NCBI GenBank assembly: GCA_019009955.1
Contig: CM032229.1
Location: 195,346,001 to 195,410,000, forward strand
DNA: 64,000 nt
DNA from: Riptortus pedestris
Lineage: Eukaryota > Arthropoda > Insecta > Hemiptera > Alydidae
Direction of reading: 5' to 3'
The notes under the pieces were generated by a model. That model had not been told where the DNA came from, made no database searches, and was given only the letters and a program-made list of their open reading frames with translations. Below are positions 33,099 to 46,500 of the stretch, in pieces (within the stretch, counting starts at the first letter, position 1; every line of letters begins with the position of its first letter). The translations under genes and the position numbers were made by a program.

Positions 33099-33329
33099 TC
33101 ATTTTTAATACTAACATAGATACAATATGTGAAAATTAGAATAATTTTATTCAAAACAAATAAGTAAATTACTAAATTTTACTTATATTGTTATTATGTT
33201 AGTTTTAAAGTAGTTATAAACTAAAAAAACAATTATGTACATGCTCTAGGTTGGATTGTTTATGATTATGTATTTTTGCCTGAAGATGATACTATTGTGG
33301 TGGGACATTAAACCCCTTCTGTTGCCAGT

Positions 33330-33640
33330 TGCTGGATCCTACAACACCCCTCACTCTGCATCACATTATATTGATGATGTTGTATCAAAATACAAAGATG
33401 TATGTCATCAAATCCCGATCAAGTTTGTGAAAGCAGGCAGCACCTTATATTGGACATGCTAAATCATCTTGTATTGTAATGTTCTCAATGCAGCTATCAT
33501 AGAGAGCAATACTTGAAGGAGTTTATAGCCACAACTAACGTCCTTCAGAAACATTCACCACATTCAGCACATTCATAAACTGAATGTTATTTCGTTACTT
33601 CGCAGGCCAATATGCACCTACGTCTACGTCATAGTAAATA
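33330..33640 (+). mobile_element. LINE C-terminal end (degenerate)
   Basis: In one frame 33467-33500 gives HLVL, a stop, then CSQCSYHREQYLKEFIATT. This matches the HLLQCSEYSYYR stretch at ~59671 and the H-x4-C part of the zinc-knuckle that follows RNase H in many LINEs. The nucleotide match to 59680-59810 continues through TTTATAGCCACA. A 68-codon frame at 33256-33462 is in another register and is not supported as a gene. Confidence 0.55.
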
Positions 33641-33904
33641 AATCTAGTATATTTATATTGCTTTATTGATAACTTTCAATATTTAAAAATCCAACAAACC
33701 CAATTTATTAGCCACAGGGGAAAAATGTGATATATAAATAGTGATCATAAAGTTATAATTAAATAGATTTTTCGAACTTTAGCAGTTGAAATACTATAAA
33801 GCCTACGTTGAATATAAGTGAGTGGAATATGTGTAACTAATTTAATTTTTAACCACATAGGTATTTTATGTAGTGATTGCATATGTTATGTATTATTGAT
33901 ATTA
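33641..33904. other. Unassigned AT-rich sequence
   Basis: No recognised feature. Confidence 0.4.
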
Positions 33905-34990
33905 TCTATGTATATAAAAATAAATGTTTGTCTGTATGTCATTTATTGTGTACTGGCTATATTAACACGTTGAGTGCTAAGGTGTCCGCTGGCGGCAAAT
34001 AGTGCTTTCCCCCCAGGCGCATTGCCCGCCGGCGGCCAACCTTCCTACGCACTTTTACTCATCTTGGAGCCCTTTACTAGCCCCCACCACTTAGCTTCTA
34101 CTTCGTTTCCTCATGGAATTCATTACAGAGTTGCGCCTTGAGCTTACAATTTTTTCAATACAAAAAAGTTCGTGTTTTGGATTTCTTAGATTTCACGTAA
34201 GTATTTTATAGTGACGAAATTCATTAAATAACGTCCTAAAATCCCACCCTGGTTAGAAAAGGGTGGTAACCTGTAGATAACCCGTCCCAATTAGCCTAAG
34301 TTGCAAAAAGTGGACGTTAATAAATAATAATAATAATAATAATAAATTAATTCACTTTAAATTTTTTTTCTCGGAAAATAATAGCCAGATTTTTATTTTT
34401 TCTATTTTTCCTATAAATAAAATCTCTCAATGAAATAAAATATGAAGAAAACAAAAACATTTTTTTTTTTTGCGCCATTAGCATGAAATTTGAATTTGGG
34501 GTCCCGCTCACAACGTGTAAATATTCTCTAAGACGAACAGGAGTGGGGGTTATAAGGGAGGCCTGAAATTAAAAATAGCGATATTTCGTTTCCTATTGGT
34601 CTCTCGGCAATTACGCACAAAACAAAAGTTGTTTATGTTGTTATTCTATGTAACTTTTGATATATAGACTTTTGCCGTATAACGAAGTATAAATGAGGTA
34701 TACGCGAAAAACTATAGAAGGGATCAACAATGTTATAGGGCACGAAAGACTAAATTGAAATCAACAAAACTCCGTATTTTTGACAATAAGCTATATTTAC
34801 ATTTTTAGGAGCGAACAGGAGTGGGGGTTGGTAGGGAGGCATGTAATGAAAAATCGTCATATTTCGTTTCCTATTGTTTTCTTTGGCGAACGTGCACATG
34901 ACAAAAAATGATTAAGTTGATATTTAGAGTAACTTTTATTATATACATATTTATTGTAATTTAGTATTTTAGTTGGTGGCGTAGAGTACA
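33905..34990 (+). mobile_element. F2 fragment interrupted by a piggyBac-type MITE
   Basis: GGCTATATTAA (33955-33965) is F2 sequence that resumes after the insert as AAATATTCTCTAAGACGAAC (34519-34538). Two internal core units follow (GGAGTGGGGGTTATAAGG at ~34540, GGAGTGGGGGTTGGTAGG at ~34818). Intact F2 at 35790-35825 shows the uninterrupted form. Confidence 0.7.
33966..34517. mobile_element. Second piggyBac-type MITE (552 bp)
   Basis: It starts CACGTTGAGTGC after TTAA (33962-33965) and ends GCTCACAACGTG before TAAA, a decayed TTAA at 34518-34521. The inverted ends share CACGTTG. Internal features are a GC-rich 5' stretch (CCGCTGGCGGCAAATAGTG, GCCCGCCGGCGGCC) and a (TAA)n run near 34321-34345. 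No transposase. The empty site in other F2 copies (GGCTATATTAATATTCTC) supports the boundaries. Confidence 0.7.
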
Positions 34991-35379
34991 GTTAGTTGTA
35001 ATATAAATATTAAACTGTAGTATTTAATGTAATTATTATTCTAGTGTTAATTTAATGAAATAACGCAGTACGGGTATAACTAGTAAGATGCTAACATTTC
35101 AATGTGCCATTCTCTATTTTATATACTAATTGATTAAACAATAAATTCAGTCTTCCATTATTCAGTTTCATTTTGGTTCAAATATCAAGGTTTATTATTT
35201 TTTTTTGCTTTTTTATACCAGATTTCCCATATATATATTTTTCTTCCGAGAGAGAAATTGGCACACCTGTGTGTTTACATTTCAGGAGCTTCCCGTCTAG
35301 AGGTTTCTTATTATCGTTTGTATTTATTCCCTTGATGTTGACGGTGCTATTGTGTTACCAGTATGTAGGTTTATCTATT
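34991..35379. other. Unassigned AT-rich sequence
   Basis: No recognised feature; an 83-codon frame at 35173-35424 overlaps H and is not supported. Confidence 0.4.
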
Positions 35380-35430
35380 GTTAAACGTCACATGGGAAAT
35401 CTGCTTAGTTTACGCAGCCCCTGAGTGACG
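35380..35430 (+). mobile_element. H element core
   Basis: GTTAAACGTCACATGGGAAA, TCTGCTTAGTTTACGCAGCC, CCTGAGTGAC. Confidence 0.65.
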
Positions 35431-35551
35431 GAACATTTTTGGGTTGAAAAGGTACATTTTTACCGTGGTTAATTGGTAGCACCATTGGTATCATGAAACT
35501 GGGCACACCGGACCTTCCCTCAAATATGAAGGTATAATGATGATCATTACA
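35431..35551. other. Short spacer before F2
   Basis: No recognised feature. Confidence 0.35.
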
Positions 35552-36921
35552 TCTATATATATATATATATATATTATATATAATATATATACAAAATTGT
35601 AACCTCTATCTGTACATTGATTTTTTTCGCGAAATTTCACGATAACTTTTCGTTTCACATGTCATAGACACCATTTTGTGTCTTTGGGGTCTGTTTGTTT
35701 GTTTATTTGATTGTTTGTTACCTTTAAACGCATAAATGGCTGAACCAAATTTTATGTAACTTGGTATGGATATTAATACTAGCCGAACTTAGACTTTAGG
35801 CTATATTAATATTCTCTGAGACGAACAGGAGTGGGGGTTATAAGGGAGACCTGAAATTGAAAATAGCGATATTTCGTTTCCTATTGGTTTTTCGTCAAAT
35901 ATGCACATAACAAAAGTTGTTTATTTTGTTATTTAGAGTAACATTTGTTATATACACTTTTTTCGTATACCGAATTATAAACGAGATATACGCTAAAACC
36001 TATAGCTGAAGTGAACAATTTTATTTGGGACAAAAGACCCAACCGAAATAAATAAAACTCGGTATGTGTATTAGCACTAACGCTTTCATTATAATCAGCC
36101 ATATTAACGTTTCTAGGGACGGGCAGGAGTGGGGGTTATAAGGGAAGCCGGAAATTAAACAAAGCGATATTTCGTTTCCTATTGTTTTTCGGCAAATATG
36201 AACATAACAAAAGTTGTTTATTTTGTTATTTAGAGTACCTTTTGTCATATTCATTTTTGTCTTTTAACAAAGTATAAACGAGATATACACTATAAACTAA
36301 AGCGGGAGTCAACTATATCATTGGGCCTTAACGATTAAACCGAACTTAAAAAAACTCGGTGTGTCAATTAGCATTAATTCTTCCATGATTATAAGCTATA
36401 TTAAAATGTTTAGGTTAGAACGGGAGTGGGGGTTATAAAGGAAGACTGAAATAAAAATTCGCGATATTTCATTGTCTATTTGTTTTTCGACAAACATGCA
36501 TATAACAAAAGTTGTTTACTTTGTTATTTAGATTAACTTTTGTTTTATACATTTCCCCAGGAACAATGCGTTGAGCAAGTAATTGGCGTAGAAATATTGA
36601 TATGCTCAACAATTCATTCCAATTTGAACTATGAGATACCTGACCTGGAAAAATTAATTCAAATCTACATTAATATTTTGTCCTTAATAACTGAAATCTA
36701 TGCATAATGCCCAGGAGACGGAAATATGACAATTTGGAGGACAGTGAAGACTTACACATAAAAAATTAATTTTATTATTAACAAATGCCAACAACAGGTA
36801 TTAACCCTTAACACTGGGAGGGGTAAACAAATATTGTGCAAAGTAATGCCTTGCCATAAAAAAGTACCATCACCATTCAGCCTCAAATCAATTCCCGTGC
36901 GAAGCCGGGTATCTGAGCTAG
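35552..36921 (+). mobile_element. F2 Helitron-like element, full-length candidate
   Basis: Best-preserved copy. It begins TC after A (35551/35552), runs through (TA)n into AAAATTGTAACCTCTATCTG, a GTCATAGACACC block and GCATAAATGGCTGAACC, then three tandem internal units about 298 bp apart (GGAGTGGGGGTTATAA at ~35828, 36126 and 36422). The 3' end is CCCGTGCGAAGCCGGG, a hairpin (family form CCCGGGC GAA GCCCGGG), eight bases, then CTAG at 36918-36921 followed by T. TC start, 3' hairpin, CTAG end and A/T target agree with Helitrons. No Rep/helicase, so it is non-autonomous. Confidence 0.75.
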
Positions 36922-37530
36922 TTTAGTATAAATATTTAGACTACTTTATGTTTCGGTTTTTTTTAAATTAGAAATGACGATTATAAGAAGAGGCCAATGG
37001 TCAAGAGAAGAAGCCCTCCTGTACAAGATACAACTTTAAAGGTCTATTCCAACTTTAGGAATTTTAAGAAGGACATTTCAGTATTTTATATTGAGATGGA
37101 GAGGAAGAGAATGAGAATATCTCTCATCAGAAATTATTGTTGTGCAATTTTTGTGGCGGTCATTTTGTAGTTTTATTTAATGATAGAATATTTATATGTG
37201 TAGAATAAAAGGCAAGCATGGAAGGCACAGCCAGCGACCAGCGGGGGACAATATACTCAATGAGAGGATGAAAAATAAAATAAAGGTATTTTATTAATAA
37301 CTTTTGATTTGTAAAGTGAGGGCAGATTCTATTTGGGCTCTGATAATATTTGCATTGGCCGTCGGTCACATTTTCCTTTCATCTCAATCTCCTGGCCTCA
37401 ATCCAATCACAATCAATGATAGCTCAATCAAAGCCTTTATTTACATTCAGCTTTATACAACAACCATCATCAATTCATTTCATCATAATGGTCAGTCGAT
37501 TGCTTCTTCGAACAAACCTAGCTACGAATC
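36922..37530. other. Unassigned sequence left of the 92-bp satellite
   Basis: No recognised gene or element; AT-rich with a few purine-rich stretches (37090-37120). The first diverged satellite-like words appear near 37465. Confidence 0.4.
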
Positions 37531-40500
37531 TACTATTTACTAAACATAGAGCTAAGTACCATCATCAGTATCATTATCATCATAATGGTGTCGATTGCTT
37601 CCTAACAAACCTAGCTCCGAATCTACTATTTACTAAACATAGAGCTAACTACCATCATCAGTATCATTATCATCATAATGTGTCGATTGCTTCGTAACAA
37701 ACCTAGCTCCGAATCTACTATTTACTAAACATAGAGCTAAGTACCATCATCAGTATCATTATCATCATAATGTGTCGATTGCTTCGTAACAAACCTAGCT
37801 CCGAATCTACTATTTACTAAACATAGAGCTAAGTACCATCATCAGTATCATTATCATCATAATGTGTCGATTGCTTCCTAACAAAACCGCTAGCTACGAA
37901 TCTACTATTTACTAAACATAGAGCTAAGTACCATCATCAGTATCATTATCATCATAATGTGTCGATTGCTTCCTAACAAACCTAGCTACGAATCTACTAT
38001 TTACTAAACATAGAGCTAAGTACCATCATCAGTATCATTATCATCATAATGTGTCGATTGCTTCCTAACAAACCTAGCTACGAATCTACTATTTACTAAA
38101 CATAGAGCTAAGTACCATCATCAGTATCATTTCATAATGTGTCGATTGCTTCCTAACAAACCTAGCTACGAATCTACTATTTACTAAACATAGAGCTAAG
38201 TACCATCATCAGTATCATTATCATCATAATGTGTCGATTGCTTCCTAACAAACCTAGCTACGAATCTACTATTTACTAAACATAGAGCTAAGTACCATCA
38301 TCAGTATCATTATCATCATAATGTGTCGATTGCTTCCTAACAAACCTAGCTACGAATCTACTATTTACTAAACATAGAGCTAAGTACCATCAGTATCATT
38401 ATCATCATAATGTGTCGATTGCTTCCTAACAAACCTAGCTACGAATCTACTATTTACTAAACATAGAGCTAAGTACCATCATCAGTATCATTATCATCAT
38501 AATGTGTCGATTGCTTCCTAACCTAGCTCCGAATCTACTATTTACTAAACATAGAGCTAAGTACCATCATCAGTATCATTATCATCATAATGTGTCGATT
38601 GCTATCTACTATTTACTAAACATTACCATCATCAGTATCATATCATCGATTTCCTAACAAACCTAGCTCCGAATCTACTATTTACTAAACATAGAGCTAA
38701 GTACCATCATCAGTATCAGTATCATCATAATGTGTCGATTGCTTCCTAACAAACCTAGCTACGAATCTACTATTTACTAAACATAGATCTAAGTACCATC
38801 ATCAGTATCATTATCATCATAATGTGTCGATTGCTTCCTAACAAACCTAGACTATTTACTAAACATAGAGCTAAGTACCATCATCAGTATCATTATCATC
38901 ATAATGTGTCGATTGCTTCCTAACAAACCTAGCTACGAATCTACTATTTACTAACCATAGAGCTAACTACCATCATCAGTATCATTATCATCATAATGTG
39001 TCGATTGCTTCCTAACAAACCTAGCTCCGAATCTACTATTTACTAAACATAGAGCTAACTACCATCATCAGTATCATTATCATCATAATGTGTCGATTGC
39101 TTCCTAACAAACCTAGCTCCGAATCTACTATTTACTAAACATAGAGCTAAGTACCATCATCAGTATCATTATCATCATAATGTGTCGATTGCTTCGTAAC
39201 AAACCTAGCTCCGAATCTACTATTTACTAAACATAGAGCTAACTACCATCATCAGTATCATTATCATCATAATGTGTCGATTGCTTCCTAACAAACCTAG
39301 CTCCGAATCTACTATTTACTAAACATAGAGCTAAGAACCATCATCAGTATCATTATCATCATAATGTGTCGATTGCTTCCTAACAATCCTAGCTACGAAT
39401 CTACTATTTACTAAACATAGAGCTAAGTACCATCATCAGTATCATTATCATCATAATGTGTCGATTGCTTCCTAACAAACCTAGCTACGAATCTACTATT
39501 TACTAAACATAGAGCTAAGTACCATCATCAGTATCATTATCATCATAATGTGTAGATTGCTTCCTAACAAACCTAGCTCCGAATCTACTATTTACTAAAC
39601 ATAGAGCTAAGTACCATCATCAGTATCATTATCATCATAATGTGTCGATTGCTTCGTAACAAACCTAGCTACGAATCTACTATTTACTAAACATAGATCT
39701 AAGTACCATCATCAGTATCATTATCATCATAATGTGTCGATTGCTTCGTAACAAACCTAGCTACGAATCTACTATTTACTAAACATAGAGCTAAGTACCA
39801 TCATCAGTATCATTATCATCATAATGTGTCGATTGCTTCCTAACAAACCTAGCTACGAATCTACTATTTACTAAACATAGAGCTAAGTACCATCATCAGT
39901 ATCATTATCATCATAATGTGTCGATTGCTTCCTAACAATCCTAGCTACGAATCTACTATTTACTAAACATATAGATAAGTACCATCATCAGTATAATTAT
40001 CATCATAATTTTTTGTTTGCTTCCTATAATAACTTCCTATGTATCTACTATTTACTAAACATAGAGCTAAGTACCATAATCAGTATCATTATCATCATAA
40101 TGTGTCGATTGATTCCTAACAATCCTAGCTACGAATCTAATATTTAATCAACATAGAGCTAACTACCATCATCAGTATCATTATCATCATAATGTGTCGA
40201 TTGCTTCGTAACAAACCTAGCTCCGAATCTACTATTTAGTAAACATATAGCTAAGTACCATCATCAGTATCATTATCATCATAATGTGTCGATTGCTTCG
40301 TAACAAACCTAGCTCCGAATCTACTATTTACTAAACATAGAGCTAAGTACCATCATCAGTATCATTATCATCATAATGTGTCGATTGCTTCGTAACAAAC
40401 CTAGCTCCGAATCTACTATTTACTAAACATAGAGCTAAGTACCATCATCAGTATCATTATCATCATAATGTGTCGATTGCTTCGTAACAAACCTAGCTAC

Positions 40501-43500
40501 GAATCTACTATTTACTAAACATAGAGCTAAGTACCATCATCAGTATCATTATCATCATAATGTGTCGATTGCTTCCTAACAAACCTAGCTACGAATCTAC
40601 TATTTACTAAACATAGAGCTAAGTACCATCATCAGTATCATTATCATCATAATGTGTCGATTGCTTCCTAACAAACCTAGCTACGAATCTACTATTTACT
40701 AAACATAGAGCTAAGTACCATCATCAGTATCATTATCATCATAATGTGTCGATTGCTTCGTAACAAACCTAGCTCCGAATCTACTATTTACTAAACATAG
40801 AGCTAAGTACCATCATCAGTATCATTATCATCATAATGTGTCGATTGCTTCCTAACAAACCTAGCTACGAATCTACTATTTACTAAACATAGAGCTAAGT
40901 ACCATCATCAGTATCATTATCATCATAATGTGTCGATTGCTTCCTAACAAACCTAGCTACGAATCTACTATTTACTAAACATAGAGCTAAGTACCATCAT
41001 CAGTATCATTATCATCATAATGTGTCGATTGCTTCCTAACAAACCTAGCTACGAATCTACTATTTACTAAACATAGAGCTAAGTACCATCATCAGTATCA
41101 TTATCATCATAATGTGTCGATTGCTTCCTAACAAACCTAGCTACGAATCTACTATTTACTAAACATAGAGCTAAGTACCATAATCAGTATCATTATCATC
41201 ATAATGTGTCGATTGCTTCGTAACAAACCTAGCTACGAATCTACTATTTACTAAACATAGAGCTAAGTACCATCATCAGTATCATTATCATCATAATGTG
41301 TCGATTGCTTCGTAACAAACCTAGCTACGAATCTACTATTTACTAAACATAGATCTAAGTACCATCATCAGTATCATTATCATCATAATGTGTCGATTGC
41401 TTCCTAACAAACCTAGCTACGAATCTACTATTTACTAAACATAGAGCTAAGTACCATCATCAGTATCATTATCATCATAATGTGTCGATTGCTTCCTAAC
41501 AAACCTAGCTCCGAATCTACTATTTACTAAACATAGAGCTAACTACCATCATCAGTATCATTATCATCATAATGTGTCGATTGCTTCCTAACAAACCTAG
41601 CTCCGAATCTACTATTTACTAAACATAGAGCTAACTACCATCATCAGTATCATTATCATCATAATGTGTCGATTGCTTCCTAACAAACCTAGCTACGAAT
41701 CTACTATTTACTAAACATAGAGCTAACTACCATCATCAGTATCATTATCATCATAATGTGTCGATTGCTTCGTAACAAACCTAGCTACGAATCTACTATT
41801 TACTAAACATAGAGCTAACTACCATCATCAGTATCATTATCATCATAATGTGTCGATTGCTTCGTAACAAACCTAGCTACGAATCTACTATTTACTAAAC
41901 ATAGAGCTAACTACCATCATCAGTATCATTATCATCATAATGTGTCGATTGCTTCGTAACAAACCTAGCTCCGAATCTACTATTTACTAAACATAGAGCT
42001 AAGTACCATCATCAGTATCATTATCATCATAATGTGTCGATTGCTTCCTAACAAACCTAGCTCCGAATCTACTATTTACTAAACATAGAGCTAAGTACCA
42101 TCATCAGTATCATTATCATCATAATGTGTCGATTGCTTCCTAACAAACCTAGCAACGAATCTACTATTTACTAAACATAGAGCTAAGTACCATCATCAGT
42201 ATCATTATCATCATAATGTGTCGATTGCTTCGTAACAAACCTAGCTACGAATCTACTATTTACTAAACATAGAGCTAACTACCATCATCAGTATCATTAT
42301 CATCATAATGTGTCGATTGCTTCCTAACAAACCTAGCTACGAATCTACTATTTACTAAACATAGAGCTAACTACCATCATCAGTATCATTATCATCATAA
42401 TGTGTCGATTGCTTCCTAACAAACCTAGCTACGAATCTACTATTTACTAAACATAGAGCTAAGTACCATCATCAGTATCATTATCATCATAATGTGTCGA
42501 TTGCTTCCTAACAAACCTAGCTACGAATCTACTATTTACTAAACATAGAGCTAAGTACCATCATCAGTATCATTATCATCATAATGTGTCGATTGCTTCC
42601 TAACAAACCTAGCTACGAATCTACTATTTACTAAACATAGAGCTAAGTACCATCATCAGTATCATTATCATCATAATGTGTCGATTGCTTCCTAACAAAC
42701 CTAGCTACGAATCTACTATTTACTAAACATAGAGCTAACTACCATCATCAGTATCATTATCATCATAATGTGTCGATTGCTTCGTAACAAACCTAGCTAC
42801 GAATCTACTATTTACTAAACATAGAGCTAACTACCATCATCAGTATCATTATCATCATAATGTGTCGATTGCTTCGTAACAAACCTAGCTACGAATCTAC
42901 TATTTACTAAACATAGAGCTAACTACCATCATCAGTATCATTATCATCATAATGTGTCGATTGCTTCGTAACAAACCTAGCTACGAATCTACTATTTACT
43001 AAACATAGAGCTAAGTACCATCATCAGTATCATTATCATCATAATGTGTCGATTGCTTCCTAACAATCCTAGCTACGAATCTACTATTTACTAAACATAG
43101 AGCTAACTACCATCATCAGTATCATTATCATCATAATGTGTCGATTGCTTCCTAACAAACCTAGCTACGAATCTACTATTTACTAAACATAGAGCTAAGT
43201 ACCATCATCAGTATCATTATCATCATAATGTGTCGATTGCTTCCTAACAAACCTAGCTACGAATCTACTATTTACTAAACATAGAGCTAACTACCATCAT
43301 CAGTATCATTATCATCATAATGTGTCGATTGCTTCGTAACAAACCTAGCTACGAATCTACTATTTACTAAACATAGAGCTAACTACCATCATCAGTATCA
43401 TTATCATCATAATGTGTCGATTGCTTCGTAACAAACCTAGCTCCGAATCTACTATTTACTAAACATAGAGCTAAGTACCATCATCAGTATCATTATCATC

Positions 43501-46500
43501 ATAATGTGTCGATTGCTTCCTAACAAACCTAGCTACGAATCTACTATTTACTAAACATAGAGCTAAGTACCATCATCAGTATCATTATCATCATAATGTG
43601 TCGATTGCTTCCTAACACTCCTAGCTACGAATCTACTATTTACTAAACATAGAGCTAAGTACCATCATCAGTATCATTATCATCATAATGTGTCGATTGC
43701 TTCCTAACAAACCTAGCTACGAATCTACTATTTACTAAACCTAGAGCTAAGTACCATCATCAGTATCATTATCATCATAATGTGTCGATTGCTTCCTAAC
43801 AAACCTAGCTACGAATCTACTATTTACTAAACATAGAGCTAAGTACCATCATCAGTATCATTATCATCATAATGTGTCGATTGCTTCCTAACAAACCTAG
43901 CTACGAATCTACTATTTACTAAACATAGAGCTAAGTACCATCATCAGTATCATTATCATCATAATGTGTCGATTTGCTTCGTAACAAACCTAGCTACGAA
44001 TCTACTATTTAGTAAACATAGAGCTAAGTACCATCATCAGTATCATTATCATCATAATGTGTCGATTGCTTCGTAACAAACCTAGCTACGAATCTACTAT
44101 TTACTAAACATAGAGCTAAGTACCATCATCAGTATCATTATCATCATAATGTGTCGATTGCTTCCTAACAAACCTAGCTACGAATCTACTATTTACTAAA
44201 CATAGAGCTAACTACCATCATCAGTATCATTATCATCATAATGTGTCGATTGCTTCCTAACAAACCTAGCTACGAATCTACTATTTACTAAACATAGAGC
44301 TAAGTACCATCATCAGTATCATTATCATCATAATGTGTCGATTGCTTCTAACAAACCTAGCTACGAATCTACTATTTACTAAACATAGAGCTAAGTACCA
44401 TCATCAGTATCATTATCATCATAATGTGTCGATTGCTTCCTAACAAACCTAGCTACGAATCTACTATTTACTAAACATAGAGCTAAGTACCATCATCAGT
44501 ATCATTATCATCATAATGTGTCGATTGCTTCCTAACAAACCTAGCTACGAATCTACTATTTACTAAACATAGAGCTAACTACCATCATCAGTATCATTAT
44601 CATCATAATGTGTCGATTGCTTCGTAACAAACCTAGCTACGAATCTACTATTTACTAAACATAGAGCTAAGTACCATCATCAGTATCATTATCATCATAA
44701 TGTGTCGATTGCTTCCTAACAAACCTAGCTACGAATCTACTATTTACTAAACATAGATCTAAGTACCATCATCAGTATCATTATCATCATAATGTGTCGA
44801 TGAACTGTGCTTCATAACAAAACTCGCTCCGAATCTACTAGTTACTAAACATAGAGCTAAGTACCATCATCAGTATCATTATCATCATAATGTGTCGATT
44901 GCTTCCTAACAATCCTAGCTACGAATCTACTATTTACTAAACATAGAGCTAACTACCATCATCAGTATCATTATCATCATAATGTGTCGATTGCTTCGTA
45001 ACAAACCTAGCTACGAATCTACTATTTACTAAACATAGAGCTAACTACCATCATCAGTATCATTATCATCATAATGTGTCGATTGCTTCGTAACAAACCT
45101 AGCTACGAATCTACTATTTACTAAACATAGAGCTAACTACCATCATCAGTATCATTATCATCATAATGTGTCGATTGCTTCGTAACAAACCTAGCTCCGA
45201 ATCTACTATTTACTAAACATAGAGCTAAGTACCATCATCAGTATCATTATCATCATAATGGGTCGATTGCTTCCTAACAATCCTAGCTACGAATCTACTA
45301 TTTACTAAACATAGAGCTAAGTACCATCATCAGTATCATTATCATCATAATGTGTCGATTGCTTCCTAACAAACCTAGCTACGAATCTACTATTTACTAA
45401 ACATAGAGCTAAGTACCATCATCAGTATCATTATCATCATAATGTGTCGATTGCTTCGTAACAATCCTAGCTACGAATCTACTATTTACTAAACATAGAG
45501 CTAACTACCATCATCAGTATCATTATCATCATAATGTGTCGATTGCTTCGTAACAAACCTAGCTACGAATCTACTATTTACTAAACATAGAGCTAAGTAC
45601 CATCATCAGTATCATTATCATCATAATGTGTCGATTGCTTCGTAACAAACCTAGCTACGAATCTACTATTTACTAAACATAGAGCTAAGTACCATCATCA
45701 GTATCATTATCATCATAATGTGTCGATTGCTTCCTAACAAACCTAGCTACGAATCTACTATTTACTAAACATAGAGCTAAGTACCATCATCAGTATCATT
45801 ATCATCATAATGTGTCGATTGCTTCCTAACAAACCTAGCTACGAATCTACTATTTACTAAACATAGAGCTAAGTACCATCATCAGTATCATTATCATCAT
45901 AATGTGTCGATTGCTTCCTAACAAACCTAGCTACGAATCTACTATTTACTAAACATAGAGCTAAGTACCATCATCAGTATCATTATCATCATAATGTGTC
46001 GATTGCTTCCTAACAAACCTAGCTACGAATCTACTATTTACTAAACATAGAGCTAAGTACCATCATCAGTATCATTATCATCATAATGTGTCGATTGCTT
46101 CCTAACAAACCTAGCTACGAATCTACTATTTACTAAACATAGAGCTAACTACCATCATCAGTATCATTATCATCATAATGTGTCGATTGCTTCGTAACAA
46201 ACCTAGCTCCGAATCTACTATTTACTAAACATAGAGCTAACTACCATCATCAGTATCAGTATCATCATAATGTGTCGATTGCTTCGTAACAAACCTCGCT
46301 ACGAATCTACTATTTACTAAACATAGAGCTAAGTACCATCATCAGTATCATTATCATCATAATGTGTCGATTGCTTCCTAACAAACCTAGCTACGAATCT
46401 ACTATTTACTAAACATAGAGCTAAGTACCATCATCAGTATCATTATCATCATAATGTGTCGATTGCTTCCTAACAAACCTAGCTACGAATCTACTATTTA

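Noticed and set aside
33256..33462. 68-codon frame as a host gene
   Set aside because: Overlaps a LINE C-terminal remnant in another register; no independent support.
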